From: DATLFI01 sp035524895
GTDB lineage: Bacteria > Acidobacteriota > Thermoanaerobaculia > Multivoradales > Multivoraceae
Length of the DNA stretch: 26,421 nt
Reading direction: 5' to 3'
NCBI GenBank assembly: GCA_035524895.1
Contig: DATLFI010000150.1
Coordinates: forward strand, 1 to 26,421
The position numbers were made by a program, and so were the translations under genes. A model generated the notes under the pieces. The model was not told the origin of the DNA. It made no database searches and saw only the letters and a list, made by a program, of their open reading frames with translations. Positions 1 through 7,646 of this stretch are shown here, piece after piece (the stretch's first letter is position 1; the number at the start of each line of letters is the position of its first letter).

Positions 1-554
1 AGGCGCCGTCGCGACGCTTCCACCTGCTCGCCCGCAGCGCGGGCGGCGACGAAGCGTTGGCTGTCGCGCTGCGTGAGACCACGAACGCGGCCGACCCTAC
101 CCTGGCGCGCAACTCGGTGGTCTCGATGCGCTCGCGGTACGCGGAGGGCGCGGCCGACCAACGCTTCGGCACGGTGCTGGTCGGCTCGCTCGCGGTGATG
201 GCGCTCGTGCTGACCGCGGTCGGCTTCTACGGCTTGTTCCACCTCACGGTGCGCTCCCGCGAGCAGGAGCTCGGCGTCCGGCTGTCGCTCGGTGCGCGAC
301 CGAGCGAGCTGCTTGCGATGATCCTGCTCCAGGGACTGCGGCTGGTCGCCATAGGTCTCGCGCTCGGCCTCACAGCGTCCTTCCTGCTCCATCGTTGGAT
401 CGGCAGCTTCCTGCACGGCACCAGCACGAACGATCCTCTGGTGTTGGCCTCGGCGCTCGCGATCCTGCTCGTCGTCGCGTTCTCGGGAGCCCTGGGACCC
501 GCACTGCGAGCGATGCGCATCGACCCGGCGCGAACGCTGACGCGAGTCGAATGA
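1..554 (+). CDS. FtsX/MacB-type ABC permease, C-terminal part (5' end outside window)
   Basis: The reading frame is open from base 3, so this is the last ~183 residues of a larger membrane protein. A likely periplasmic stretch is followed by a hydrophobic segment around 180-240, then the family signature in which a membrane helix ends in 'SREQELGVRLSLGA' (FtsX fold: mixed-charge turn before a conserved LGA). Two further helices follow, and a short tail ends in 'MRIDPARTLTRVE', typical of the 'DP...LR.E' ending of MacB/ADOP permeases. ADOP-type permeases are orphan MacB-like proteins with two FtsX repeats, numerous in Acidobacteriota. The substrate is unknown. The stop overlaps the next start by 4 bases (ATGA), so the peptidase is probably co-translated. 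A TTG at 57 could serve as a start, but the upstream frame also reads as permease-like, so I treat the gene as partial. Confidence 0.85.
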   Translation, partial: APSRRFHLLARSAGGDEALAVALRETTNAADPTLARNSVVSMRSRYAEGAADQRFGTVLVGSLAVMALVLTAVGFYGLFHLTVRSREQELGVRLSLGARPSELLAMILLQGLRLVAIGLALGLTASFLLHRWIGSFLHGTSTNDPLVLASALAILLVVAFSGALGPALRAMRIDPARTLTRVE

Positions 555-1492
555 GAGGGATTGTCGCAACAGCGCTGTTCGGCTTGCTGGCGGTCGCGCT
601 CGGCTGCGCGCGGGATGGCGGGACGCCGCTCCCCGCCCTCGACCCCGCGCCTCTACTCGCCGATGTCGCGTACCTCGCCTCCGACGAGCTGGAGGGCCGG
701 CAGGCGGGCAGTGCCGGCGGTGCGGCGGCGCGCGCGTTCGTGCTCGAGCGATTCCGCCGCCTCCGGCTCGAACCAGCCTTCGACGGGTACCTGATGCCCT
801 TCCTCTACGAGCGGGACGGGGAGGTCGTCGAGGGTGTCAACGCGGTTGCGAAGCTCCGCGGTACCGACCCCGCGCTGGCCGATCGGTGGTTCGTCGTGTC
901 TGCTCACTACGACCATCTCGGCGTGCGCGGCGGTCTCGTCTTCAACGGCGCCGACGACAACGCCTCGGGCGTCGCGGCCCTGCTCGCGATCGCCGCGGAC
1001 CTCGCCGAGCAGCCGCTGCGCAGGCCGGTGCTGTTCGCGGCATTCGACGCCGAGGAGGATGGTCAGTGGGGAGCCCGCGCGCTGGTGGACGCGCCGCCGG
1101 TGGCGTTGGAGCACCTGGTCCTCGCGGTCAACCTCGACATGCTCGGTCGCGACGACGGTGGCGCGCTCTGGGCCGCGGGCACGCATCACCACGCGTGGCT
1201 GCGACCGCCGCTCGAGCGGGCGGCGAGGCGAGCGGCAGTGGCCCTGCGATTCGGTCACGACCGTCCGGACGAGCCCGACGACTGGACGTTCGACTCGGAC
1301 CACGCAGCCTTTCACGCCGCGGGCATTCCCTTCGTGTACTTCGGAGTCGAAGGACACGCGGACTACCACCGGCCCACCGACGACGCCGAGCGGATCGACG
1401 CCGAGTTCCTGGCCGGCGCCACGGCGCTCGTGCTCCGGGCGCTGCGCGAGCTCGACACGGAGCTGCCGTCCGGACCGGCTCGCCCGAGCTGA
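551..1492 (+). CDS. M28 family zinc aminopeptidase, probable lipoprotein
   Basis: 313-residue peptidase of MEROPS family M28 (aminopeptidase S/Y type), expected to cleave N-terminal residues using two zinc ions. The N-terminus has a short hydrophobic signal followed by Cys19 ('VALGC'), a plausible though not perfect lipobox, so the protein is probably anchored outside the inner membrane. Metal ligands are visible in the expected order: H119 in 'AHYDHLG', the Asp of 'GADDNASG' (about 135-136), E168/E169 in 'DAEEDG', D196 in 'NLDMLGR' and H273 in 'DYHRPTDD'. The start ATG overlaps the permease stop. The frame is also open further upstream, but only inside the permease gene. Length and motif spacing suit a complete catalytic domain without a PA insert. 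Confidence 0.92.
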   Translation: MRGIVATALFGLLAVALGCARDGGTPLPALDPAPLLADVAYLASDELEGRQAGSAGGAAARAFVLERFRRLRLEPAFDGYLMPFLYERDGEVVEGVNAVAKLRGTDPALADRWFVVSAHYDHLGVRGGLVFNGADDNASGVAALLAIAADLAEQPLRRPVLFAAFDAEEDGQWGARALVDAPPVALEHLVLAVNLDMLGRDDGGALWAAGTHHHAWLRPPLERAARRAAVALRFGHDRPDEPDDWTFDSDHAAFHAAGIPFVYFGVEGHADYHRPTDDAERIDAEFLAGATALVLRALRELDTELPSGPARPS

Positions 1493-1552
1493 TACTCTCG
1501 CTCTCCGCACGCCGCGCCATCACCGGCGCCGGCCCCCGAGGGGCGCAAGACC

Positions 1553-2065
1553 ATGAACAAGGACCTGCACGACAGCCTCAACGCCCACCTCGCCCACGAG
1601 TTCGAGGCGTTCCACCGTTACCACGCGCTCGCCATCTGGTTCTCCCTGCACGACCTGCCGGGCTTCGCAACGTGGGTGCGCGGCCAGTCGAACGACGAGC
1701 TCGGTCACGCCAAGCGCATCATCGACCACCTGCTGGAGCGCGATCTCACCGTCGAGCTGCCGAAGCTGGCGAAGCCCAAGATGGAATGGGCGTCTGCGAC
1801 CGCCGCCGTCGAGGCGGTGATGCAGAGCGAGAAGGAAGTCACCGCCTCGATCAACAAGCTCTACAGCCTGGCCGAGAAGGCCGGCGACCGGCCGGCGACG
1901 ATCATGCTCCAATGGTTCATCAGCGAGCAGGTCGAGGAGGAGAACGTGGTGCGGGCGATCCTCGGCCGCCTCAAGCTCGCCGGCTCGAGCGGCATCGGCT
2001 TGCTGCTGGTCGACCAGGAGCTCGGCACAGGACAGGTGCCTGGCGCGATGGCCGAGCCGGCGTAA
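1553..2065 (+). CDS. Ferritin / ferritin-like iron storage protein
   Basis: 170-residue four-helix-bundle ferritin, cytoplasmic, expected to oxidise Fe(II) and store it as a mineral core in a 24-mer. Ferroxidase-centre ligands follow the bacterial FtnA pattern: E18 in 'HEFEAFHRY', E49 and H52 in 'NDELGHA', the EKE at 93-95, and the Gln/Glu cluster 'SEQVEEE' at 124-130. The bacterioferritin haem-Met pattern is not obvious. Length matches FtnA (about 165-170). The gene stands 60 bases after the peptidase. A GATACT hexamer at 1491-1496 could be a -10 box, but no clear -35 accompanies it. No strong Shine-Dalgarno precedes the ATG. Confidence 0.9.
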   Translation: MNKDLHDSLNAHLAHEFEAFHRYHALAIWFSLHDLPGFATWVRGQSNDELGHAKRIIDHLLERDLTVELPKLAKPKMEWASATAAVEAVMQSEKEVTASINKLYSLAEKAGDRPATIMLQWFISEQVEEENVVRAILGRLKLAGSSGIGLLLVDQELGTGQVPGAMAEPA

Positions 2066-2077
2066 GGCCAGCGCTCC

Positions 2078-3157
2078 GTGTCCGAGCGCTTGCTCGCCTC
2101 GTACCATCCCACCTTCCTCGAGCACGACACCGGCTCCGGTCATCCCGAGAGCGCCGACCGGCTCCGTGCGATCCGCGAGTCGCTGCTCGGCGACCCGCTG
2201 GAGGGCCTCGAGTGGGCGACGCCGGAAGCCGCACCTGCGGCCGCGGTGCTGCGCGTGCACCGCCCCGAGTACCTCGAGCTCCTGGAGCGCCTTCGCGGCC
2301 GGCGAGGCCGCCTGGACCCCGACACGTTCGTCTCGGAGCGCAGCGTCGACGCCGCCTACCTGGCGGCCGGGGCTGCCCTCCAGGCGGTCGACGCGGTGCT
2401 GGATGGAACAGCGCTCACCGGCCTGGCGCTGGTCCGACCGCCGGGACACCACGCGGAGCCCGATCGTGCCATGGGCTTCTGCCTCCTAGCCAACGCCGCG
2501 ATCGCCGCCGCCCACGCGCTCACGGCGCGCGGTGTCGAACGCGTGCTGCTGGTGGACTGGGATGTGCACCACGGCAACGGCGTCCAGGGCGCCTTCGCCG
2601 GCCGGCGCGACGTCCTGTACTTCAGCGTCCACCGCGGCAACGGCTTCTACCCAGGCACCGGCGCGCTCGACGAGGTGGGCTCGGGCGAGGGCACCGGATA
2701 CACGGTCAACGCACCGCTTCCTCCCGGCTGCGGCGACGCGCTGTACGCCGACCTGTTCCGGCGACTGCTGGTGCCGGTGGCAGCGCGCTTTCGGCCCGAC
2801 CTGCTGCTGGTCTCCGCGGGCTTCGACGCTCACGAGCACGACCCGCTCGGCGACATGGCGGTCACCGCCGAGGGCTTCGGCCAGCTCGGCGCTATCGTGC
2901 GCGAGGTCGCCGACCGCTGGTGCGAGGGCCGGCTCGCGCTCGTGCTCGAAGGCGGCTACGACCTCGCAGGCCTGGTCGCCAGCCTTCGCTTTGCGCTCGA
3001 GGCAGCTCAGCGCCGTGTCGAGGTCCGGGAGCCGTCGCCCTCCCCGGCGGAGCGTGCGGTGGTCGACGAGCTGTGCGCCGCCCATCGCGGTCACTGGCCG
3101 GAGGTGGGCACGGCCATTGGGGCTATCGACCGGAGTAGTCTTTGCACTCGTCTCTGA
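2078..3157 (+). CDS. Histone deacetylase family protein (AcuC/acetylpolyamine amidohydrolase-like)
   Basis: 359-residue zinc-dependent deacetylase of the arginase/deacetylase fold. In bacteria these act on acetylated proteins (AcuC on acetyl-CoA synthetase) or acetylpolyamines; the substrate here cannot be told. The catalytic set is complete: H124-H125 in 'RPPGHHAE', zinc ligands D162 and H164 in 'DWDVHHGNG', D250 in 'AGFDAHEHDPLG', and the transition-state Tyr294 in 'EGGYDL'. The start is GTG at 2078, 12 bases after the ferritin stop; the N-terminal strand 'LLASYHPTFLEHDTG' aligns with the family beginning, so this start is good. The last ~14 residues look unlike family tails, and the stop lies inside a short direct duplication (3154-3178). 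Confidence 0.92.
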   Translation: MSERLLASYHPTFLEHDTGSGHPESADRLRAIRESLLGDPLEGLEWATPEAAPAAAVLRVHRPEYLELLERLRGRRGRLDPDTFVSERSVDAAYLAAGAALQAVDAVLDGTALTGLALVRPPGHHAEPDRAMGFCLLANAAIAAAHALTARGVERVLLVDWDVHHGNGVQGAFAGRRDVLYFSVHRGNGFYPGTGALDEVGSGEGTGYTVNAPLPPGCGDALYADLFRRLLVPVAARFRPDLLLVSAGFDAHEHDPLGDMAVTAEGFGQLGAIVREVADRWCEGRLALVLEGGYDLAGLVASLRFALEAAQRRVEVREPSPSPAERAVVDELCAAHRGHWPEVGTAIGAIDRSSLCTRL

Positions 3158-3236
3158 TCTTCCGTCCCTGATCTTCCGCAACTGGCCCCGGTCGCTCTCA
3201 GCCTTCGACAACCCCAGCCGAGCTCGCCGCTGATCC

Positions 3237-4169
3237 ATGCCGAGCATCTCGCCAGCACCACAATCCCCCTACGACCCCTGGCGCTCGCCGCCGGTCGACG
3301 AGGTCGGCGTGCTCGACCGAGTCGAGCGCTTGGGCAAGCGCAGCATCAAGACCGAGTCCAAGCTCGAAGCGCTGCGCATGATCCTGAGCATGCTCGACCT
3401 GACGACGCTCGAGGGCGCCGACACGCCGGGCCGCGTGCGCCAGCTCTGCGCCAAGGCACGCCGACTCCACGAGGACCCGCAGCTCGACCTCGAGCTGCCG
3501 CCTGTCGCCGCGGTCTGTGTGTACCCGTCGCTGGTGGGCGTGGCCAAGGAGGCGCTCCGCGGCACGCCGATCCAGGTCGCCTCGGTCGCCACCGCCTTTC
3601 CCAGCGGCCAGGCGCCGCTCGAGGCCAAGCTCGCCGACACGCGGTTCGCGGTCGAGGCCGGCGCCGACGAGGTCGACATGGTGATCTCGCGCGGGCGTTT
3701 CCTGGCCGGCGATTTCCAAGGCGTCTTCGACGAGATCGTCGCGATCAAGGAGGCCTGCCGCGCGGCACACCTCAAGGTGATCTTGGAGACGGGCGAGCTC
3801 GGCCCACTCGACGTCGTGCGTCGCGCCTCCGACCTCGCGATCGCTGCCGGCGCCGACTTCATCAAGACCTCGACCGGCAAGATCCAGCCGGCGGCGACGC
3901 TGCCCGTCACCCTGGTGATGCTGCAGGCCATCCGCGACCACTACCACCGCACGGGACTCCGGGTCGGCATGAAGCCCGCCGGCGGCATCTCCAACACCAA
4001 GACCGCCCTGCGCTACCTGGTCCTGGTGCGTGAGACGCTCGGCCAGGAATGGCTCACTCCCGACCTCTTCCGCTTCGGTGCCAGCACCCTCGCCAACGAC
4101 GTGCTGCAGCAGATCGTGAAGCAGAAGACCGGCGTGTACCAGGCAGCGGAGTATTTCTCGACAGGTTAG
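3237..4169 (+). CDS. deoC: Deoxyribose-phosphate aldolase (long form)
   Basis: 310-residue class I aldolase cleaving 2-deoxyribose-5-phosphate to glyceraldehyde-3-phosphate and acetaldehyde in deoxynucleoside breakdown. The Schiff-base lysine is K210 in 'DFIKTSTGK', the proton-relay lysine is K246 in 'GMKPAGGIS', and D147 lies in 'DEVDMV'. At 310 residues it is longer than the ~220-260-residue bacterial enzymes and resembles the eukaryotic DERA form, with an N-terminal extension of ~45 residues. It is followed after 76 bases by two aldehyde dehydrogenase-family genes. This suggests that the acetaldehyde product, or a related aldehyde, is oxidised by the neighbours. Confidence 0.95.
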   Translation: MPSISPAPQSPYDPWRSPPVDEVGVLDRVERLGKRSIKTESKLEALRMILSMLDLTTLEGADTPGRVRQLCAKARRLHEDPQLDLELPPVAAVCVYPSLVGVAKEALRGTPIQVASVATAFPSGQAPLEAKLADTRFAVEAGADEVDMVISRGRFLAGDFQGVFDEIVAIKEACRAAHLKVILETGELGPLDVVRRASDLAIAAGADFIKTSTGKIQPAATLPVTLVMLQAIRDHYHRTGLRVGMKPAGGISNTKTALRYLVLVRETLGQEWLTPDLFRFGASTLANDVLQQIVKQKTGVYQAAEYFSTG

Positions 4170-4231
4170 CCTCCCGCGACAGCGAATCGCGGTCGCCGCT
4201 GCAGAGCTCTCTCACCCTGTTCCGCCCCCGG

Positions 4232-4237
4232 GATAAC
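4232..4237 (+). promoter_or_regulatory. Possible -10 box just upstream of the aldehyde dehydrogenase
   Basis: GATAAC in an otherwise GC-rich gap resembles a sigma-70 -10 element (TATAAT). Transcription from it would begin about 2 bases before the ATG at 4246, which would give a nearly leaderless mRNA. No convincing -35 is visible, so the call is tentative. Confidence 0.25.
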
Positions 4238-4245
4238 CTTCCGCC

Positions 4246-5739
4246 ATGCCCTGGACCTACTCCCCAGCCCCCGAATCGATCGACCAAGGCGATCTGCACC
4301 AGCGCTACGGGCTCTTCGTCGGCGGCGAGTGGGTCGAGCCGCGGTCGGGACGGTGGTTCGACACCATCGACCCGGCGCGCGAGGAGAAGATCGCGGAGGT
4401 CGCCGATGCCGGCGAGCAAGACGTCGACCACGCCGTGCGCGCCGCGCGCTATGCCTACGAGCGCGTGTGGTCGCGCCTGCCGGCGCGCGAGCGCGGCAAG
4501 TACCTCTACCGCATCGCACGCATGATCCAGGAGCGGGCTCGCGAGCTCGCGGTGGTCGAGTCGCGCGATGGCGGCAAGCCGATCCGCGAGTCGCGCGATG
4601 TCGACGTGCCGCTCGCCGCAGCCCACTTCTTCTACTACGCCGGCTGGGCCGACAAGCTCGACTACGCGTTCCCCGGACGCCGCGCGCGACCGCTCGGCGT
4701 GGCGGCGCAGATCATCCCGTGGAACTTCCCCCTGCTGATGGCGGCGTGGAAGCTCGCGCCGGCGCTCGCCGCCGGCAACACCGCGGTGCTCAAGCCCGCC
4801 GAGACCACGCCACTCACGGCGCTCCTGCTTGCCGAGATCCTGCAGGAGGCCGAGCTGCCGCCCGGCGTGGTCAACATCATCACCGGCGGCGGCGAGACCG
4901 GATCGGCCCTGGCCCGCCACCCCGGGGTCGACAAGGTGGCATTCACCGGCTCGACCGAGGTCGGCAAGCTGATCCAGCGCGCGCTCGCCGGCACTCGCAA
5001 GCGCTACACGCTCGAGCTCGGTGGCAAGGCGGCGAACATCGTGTGCGAGGACGCGGCGCTCGACCAGGCGGTGGAAGGCATCGTCGAGGGCATCTTCTTC
5101 AACCAGGGCCACGTCTGCTGCGCCGGCTCGCGCCTGCTCGTTCAGGAGTCGATCGCATCCGAGCTGGTGCGCAAGCTGAAGGCACGCATCGAGACACTGA
5201 TCGTCGGCGACCCGCTCGACAAGAACACCGACATCGGCGCCATCAACTCGGAGATGCAGCTCCGCCGCATCGAGGAGTACCTGCGCATCGGCGCCGAGGA
5301 GGGCTGCGAGATCTACCAGAGCTCGTGCGCGCTACCGGAGCGCGGCTACTGGTGCAAGCCGACGCTGTTCCTCGGCGCGAGCCAGTCACACCGCGTCGTC
5401 CAGGAGGAGATCTTCGGCCCCGTGCTCGCGGTCCAGACCTTCCGCACGATCGACGAGGCGATCGCGCGCGCCAACAACACACCCTACGGGCTGTCGGGCG
5501 GTGTTTGGAGCGACAAGGGCGCGAAGGCGTTCCGCGTCTCGAGCCGGCTACGCGCCGGCGTGGTGTGGGCCAACACCTACAACAAGTTCGACCCCACCTC
5601 GCCCTTCGGCGGCTACAAAGAGAGCGGCGTCGGCCGCGAGGGTGGGCTGCACGGGCTCGAGCCGTACGTCGCGCTCGAGCCGTGGGTCGAGATCGCGGCG
5701 GGAGCGCGGAGCGCGATCCTCGCAGGAGGTGCGCCGTGA
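4246..5739 (+). CDS. NAD(P)-dependent aldehyde dehydrogenase (catalytic, ALDH16 N-domain-like)
   Basis: 497-residue complete aldehyde dehydrogenase. Visible features are the coenzyme-domain motif 'IIPWNFPLL' (157-165), K183 in 'VLKPAE', the Rossmann turn 'FTGSTEVG' (233-240), the general base E257 in 'LELGGK', the catalytic cysteine C291 in 'NQGHVCCAGSR', and 'EEIFGPVL' followed by the 'PFGGYKESG' segment near the C-terminus. It should oxidise an aldehyde to the acid. Given deoC directly upstream, acetaldehyde from deoxyribose-phosphate is a reasonable but unproven substrate. The stop overlaps the start of the following truncated ALDH-like gene (GTGA), so the two products are probably made together and may form one complex. 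Confidence 0.95.
   Translation: MPWTYSPAPESIDQGDLHQRYGLFVGGEWVEPRSGRWFDTIDPAREEKIAEVADAGEQDVDHAVRAARYAYERVWSRLPARERGKYLYRIARMIQERARELAVVESRDGGKPIRESRDVDVPLAAAHFFYYAGWADKLDYAFPGRRARPLGVAAQIIPWNFPLLMAAWKLAPALAAGNTAVLKPAETTPLTALLLAEILQEAELPPGVVNIITGGGETGSALARHPGVDKVAFTGSTEVGKLIQRALAGTRKRYTLELGGKAANIVCEDAALDQAVEGIVEGIFFNQGHVCCAGSRLLVQESIASELVRKLKARIETLIVGDPLDKNTDIGAINSEMQLRRIEEYLRIGAEEGCEIYQSSCALPERGYWCKPTLFLGASQSHRVVQEEIFGPVLAVQTFRTIDEAIARANNTPYGLSGGVWSDKGAKAFRVSSRLRAGVVWANTYNKFDPTSPFGGYKESGVGREGGLHGLEPYVALEPWVEIAAGARSAILAGGAP
5724..5730 (+). promoter_or_regulatory. Strong Shine-Dalgarno for the truncated ALDH gene
   Basis: AGGAGGT lies inside the 3' end of the aldehyde dehydrogenase gene, 5 bases before GTG 5736. 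It fixes the otherwise ambiguous start of the second ALDH-like gene, whose frame is open far upstream, and supports translation as a separate protein. Confidence 0.75.
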
Positions 5740-6695
5740 CCGAACGTCGTGGCCGCCGGACCGTCACGGAGGAGACGCCCGATCGCTCGCTGCGCGGTGA
5801 GCCGGAGGCGACGGGCGACGAGGCGGCCGCCGAACCGTCCCGCCTGCCCGTGCTCAAGACTTACAAGCTCTACGTCAACGGCCAGTTTCCGCGCACGGAG
5901 TCGGGCCGCTACGACAAGCTGCTCGACGCGCAGGGCCGCAACCTCGCCAACGTCTGCCGCTCCTCGCGCAAGGACTTCCGCGACGCGGTGGTCGCCGCGC
6001 GCGCCGCGCAATCCGGCTGGGCCGCACGGAGCGCCTACAACCGCAGTCAGGTGCTCTACCGCGCCGGCGAGATGCTCGAGGGCCGGCGCGAGCAGTTCGT
6101 CGCCGAGCTCGAGACGCAGGGCATGGCGCGCGAGGCAGCCGAGGCGGAGACGCTCGCCGCGATCGACCGCTGGATCTACTTCGCGGGCTGGGCCGACAAG
6201 GTGCAGCAGGTGTGGAGCTCGGTCAACCCGGTCGCCTCGTCGCACTTCAACTTCTCGTTGATCGAGCCCACCGGTGTCGTCAGCGTGCTCGCTCCGGAGG
6301 AGAGCGGCCTCCTCGGCCTGGTCTCGACGCTCGCGCCGATCGTGGTCTCCGGCAACACCTGCGTCGCGCTCGCCTCCTCCCGCTTCCCGCTCACCGCGAT
6401 CACCCTCGGCGAGGTCCTCCACGCCTCCGACTTCCCGCCGGGCGTGATCAACCTGCTCACCGGCCGCCGCTCCGAGCTGGTCTCCCACTTCGCCTCGCAC
6501 CTCGACGTCAATGCCATCGTGTGGTGCGGCGAGGACGCGGCCGAGTCGCTGCGCGTGCAGGAGGAGTCGGTGCGCAACATCAAGCGCGTCGTGCTCCGCG
6601 AGCGCATCGACTGGCACGGCCCGCACGCCGAGAGCCCCTATCCGATCCTCGACACGGTCGAGGTGAAGACGACCTGGCACCCGGTGGGAAGCTGA
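5736..6695 (+). CDS. Truncated, catalytically inactive aldehyde dehydrogenase domain (ALDH16 C-domain-like)
   Basis: 319 residues recognisable as the coenzyme-binding half of an aldehyde dehydrogenase: 'YKLYVNGQFPRTESG' near the start, 'RWIYFAGWADKVQQVW', 'GVVSVLAPEESGLLGL' (normally PWNFP), 'ITLGEVLH' and 'PPGVINLLTG'. The catalytic domain with the active-site Cys is absent, and the lysine of the 'KP(A/S)' motif is replaced ('ALASSRFPL'). It ends in 'VEVKTTWHPVGS', similar to the tail I recall for two-domain ALDH16 proteins. In ALDH16 a full ALDH domain is followed by a shortened pseudo-ALDH domain; here the two would be separate, translationally coupled genes. It has its own Shine-Dalgarno and a regular reading frame to the end, so it looks like a maintained gene rather than a decaying one. 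A structural or regulatory partner role is inferred. Confidence 0.8.
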   Translation: MTERRGRRTVTEETPDRSLRGEPEATGDEAAAEPSRLPVLKTYKLYVNGQFPRTESGRYDKLLDAQGRNLANVCRSSRKDFRDAVVAARAAQSGWAARSAYNRSQVLYRAGEMLEGRREQFVAELETQGMAREAAEAETLAAIDRWIYFAGWADKVQQVWSSVNPVASSHFNFSLIEPTGVVSVLAPEESGLLGLVSTLAPIVVSGNTCVALASSRFPLTAITLGEVLHASDFPPGVINLLTGRRSELVSHFASHLDVNAIVWCGEDAAESLRVQEESVRNIKRVVLRERIDWHGPHAESPYPILDTVEVKTTWHPVGS

Positions 6696-6708
6696 GGGCG
6701 CACCGCCC

Positions 6709-7002
6709 TTGAGCCTTCGCATCGCGGTCCTCGGTGCGACCGGGGTCTATGGCCGGCACCTGGTGCCGCGGCTCGCGGCGATCGAGCGCTGGCCCTCGCG
6801 GCAGGCGCTCATCGTCGCGGACGATCATCCGGCGCGGTGGCGCGGCGTGCTGGGCTACGTGTGCTCCGTCGCAGGAGCGAGTCCTCCACAGCCGGGCGGA
6901 CGCTCGCTCATGCCGTCGTTCCGGGTGAGGAACGGCCGCGCGCGCGAGGCCCTGTCGAGGGCGCCGCTCTACGCCGACCATCGAGCCGGCCTGGTGCGCT
7001 GA
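6709..7002 (+). pseudogene. NAD-dependent epimerase/dehydratase with large internal deletion
   Basis: The first ~24 codons from TTG 6709 encode a classic Rossmann start ('RIAVLGATGVYGRHLVPRL', glycine-rich GATGVYG). The remaining codons match the C-terminus of extended short-chain dehydrogenases: 'ALIVADDHPARWRGVLGYV', then 'PSFRVRNGRAREAL' and 'YADHRAGL', close to the usual ending RVSNARAREELGW..Y..YREGL. Intact relatives have roughly 290-320 residues; here 97 codons remain. About 200 codons, including the YxxxK active site, must have been lost by an in-frame deletion around base 6785. A short functional protein is possible but unlikely. Confidence 0.7.
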
Positions 7003-7053
7003 GCGCCGCGACGGCCACGACTCTCCTTCGTTTCTGGGAACAGCTATCGCGCC

Positions 7054-7479
7054 ATGACCGACCTCGAAGATCCCGCAGCCGCGGTCGACCGCGCCACCGG
7101 TCGCTACCGTGGTCGCACCATCGCGCGCCGCTTCGACTCGCCGGACGGCTTCGTCATCCTGGTCGGCAAGGCCGCGGACGACAACGACGCCCTGACCTTC
7201 AGAATCGGACGTCCCGACGACTTCTGGCTCCACGTCGCCGGCGAGTCTGGCTCGCACGTGATCGTGCTCAACGACGCTGATGTCGATCGGCTGCCGCGGG
7301 CGACGCGCGACCTCGCCGCTGCTCTCGCCGCGCGCTACTCGAAGGCGAAGGGAGGTGGCTGGGTCTCGGTCCACCTCTGCCAGTGCCGCGACGTCAGCAA
7401 ACGCCGCGGCGCACCGGCGGGCGAGGTCCAGTTGCGGCGCTGGGACAGCGTCAAGGCGAAGCCGGCGCAGATCGACTGA
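7054..7479 (+). CDS. Stand-alone NFACT-R (DUF814) RNA-binding domain protein
   Basis: 141 residues that are essentially one NFACT-R domain, the C-terminal RNA-binding module of RqcH/Tae2/FbpA-type ribosome quality-control proteins. Diagnostic segments are 'FDSPDGFVILVGKAADDNDAL' in shortened form ('DGFVILVG', 'DND'), 'DDFWLHVAGESGSHVIVL' ('WLHV..G.SGSHV'), and the late 'SKRRGAPAGEVQLR', which corresponds to 'RKPKGA.PG.V'. The NFACT-N and helix-hairpin parts are missing, so it is not a full RqcH. Single-domain versions occur in many bacteria. A role in tRNA or nascent-chain-associated RNA recognition is inferred from the family, not shown here. The ATG lies 51 bases after the epimerase remnant. 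Confidence 0.85.
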   Translation: MTDLEDPAAAVDRATGRYRGRTIARRFDSPDGFVILVGKAADDNDALTFRIGRPDDFWLHVAGESGSHVIVLNDADVDRLPRATRDLAAALAARYSKAKGGGWVSVHLCQCRDVSKRRGAPAGEVQLRRWDSVKAKPAQID

Positions 7480-7527
7480 CGCCCGGGCTGCGCGACGGCT
7501 CGCCCTCGAGGATTGCCCCTCCGGGCT

Positions 7528-7552
7528 CCCTCTCCCGCGCAGCGGGAGAGGG
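7528..7552. repeat. Perfect 11-bp hairpin, terminator-like or dispersed palindromic repeat
   Basis: CCCTCTCCCGC at 7528-7538 pairs with GCGGGAGAGGG at 7542-7552 around a 3-base loop. It sits between the NFACT-R stop and the S9 peptidase start and is followed by G-rich sequence (GCGGGGGGTGAGGG) rather than a T run. This sequence type is widespread as a REP-like intergenic element in high-GC bacteria. It could act as a GC-rich terminator of the upstream gene. Confidence 0.6.
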
Positions 7553-7646
7553 CGGGGGGTGAGGGCCACCCTCGGCTGAGATGGCACAATGGAGGCAGCC
7601 CCCGTCAGTCTCCGCCATCGAGCCTCACCCGCCACGGAGCCCAGCC

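Noticed and set aside
886..3138. A 750-codon Arg/Ala-rich frame overlapping the peptidase, ferritin and HDAC genes
   Set aside because: It is an alternative-frame shadow of three well-supported genes with arginine-rich nonsense composition.
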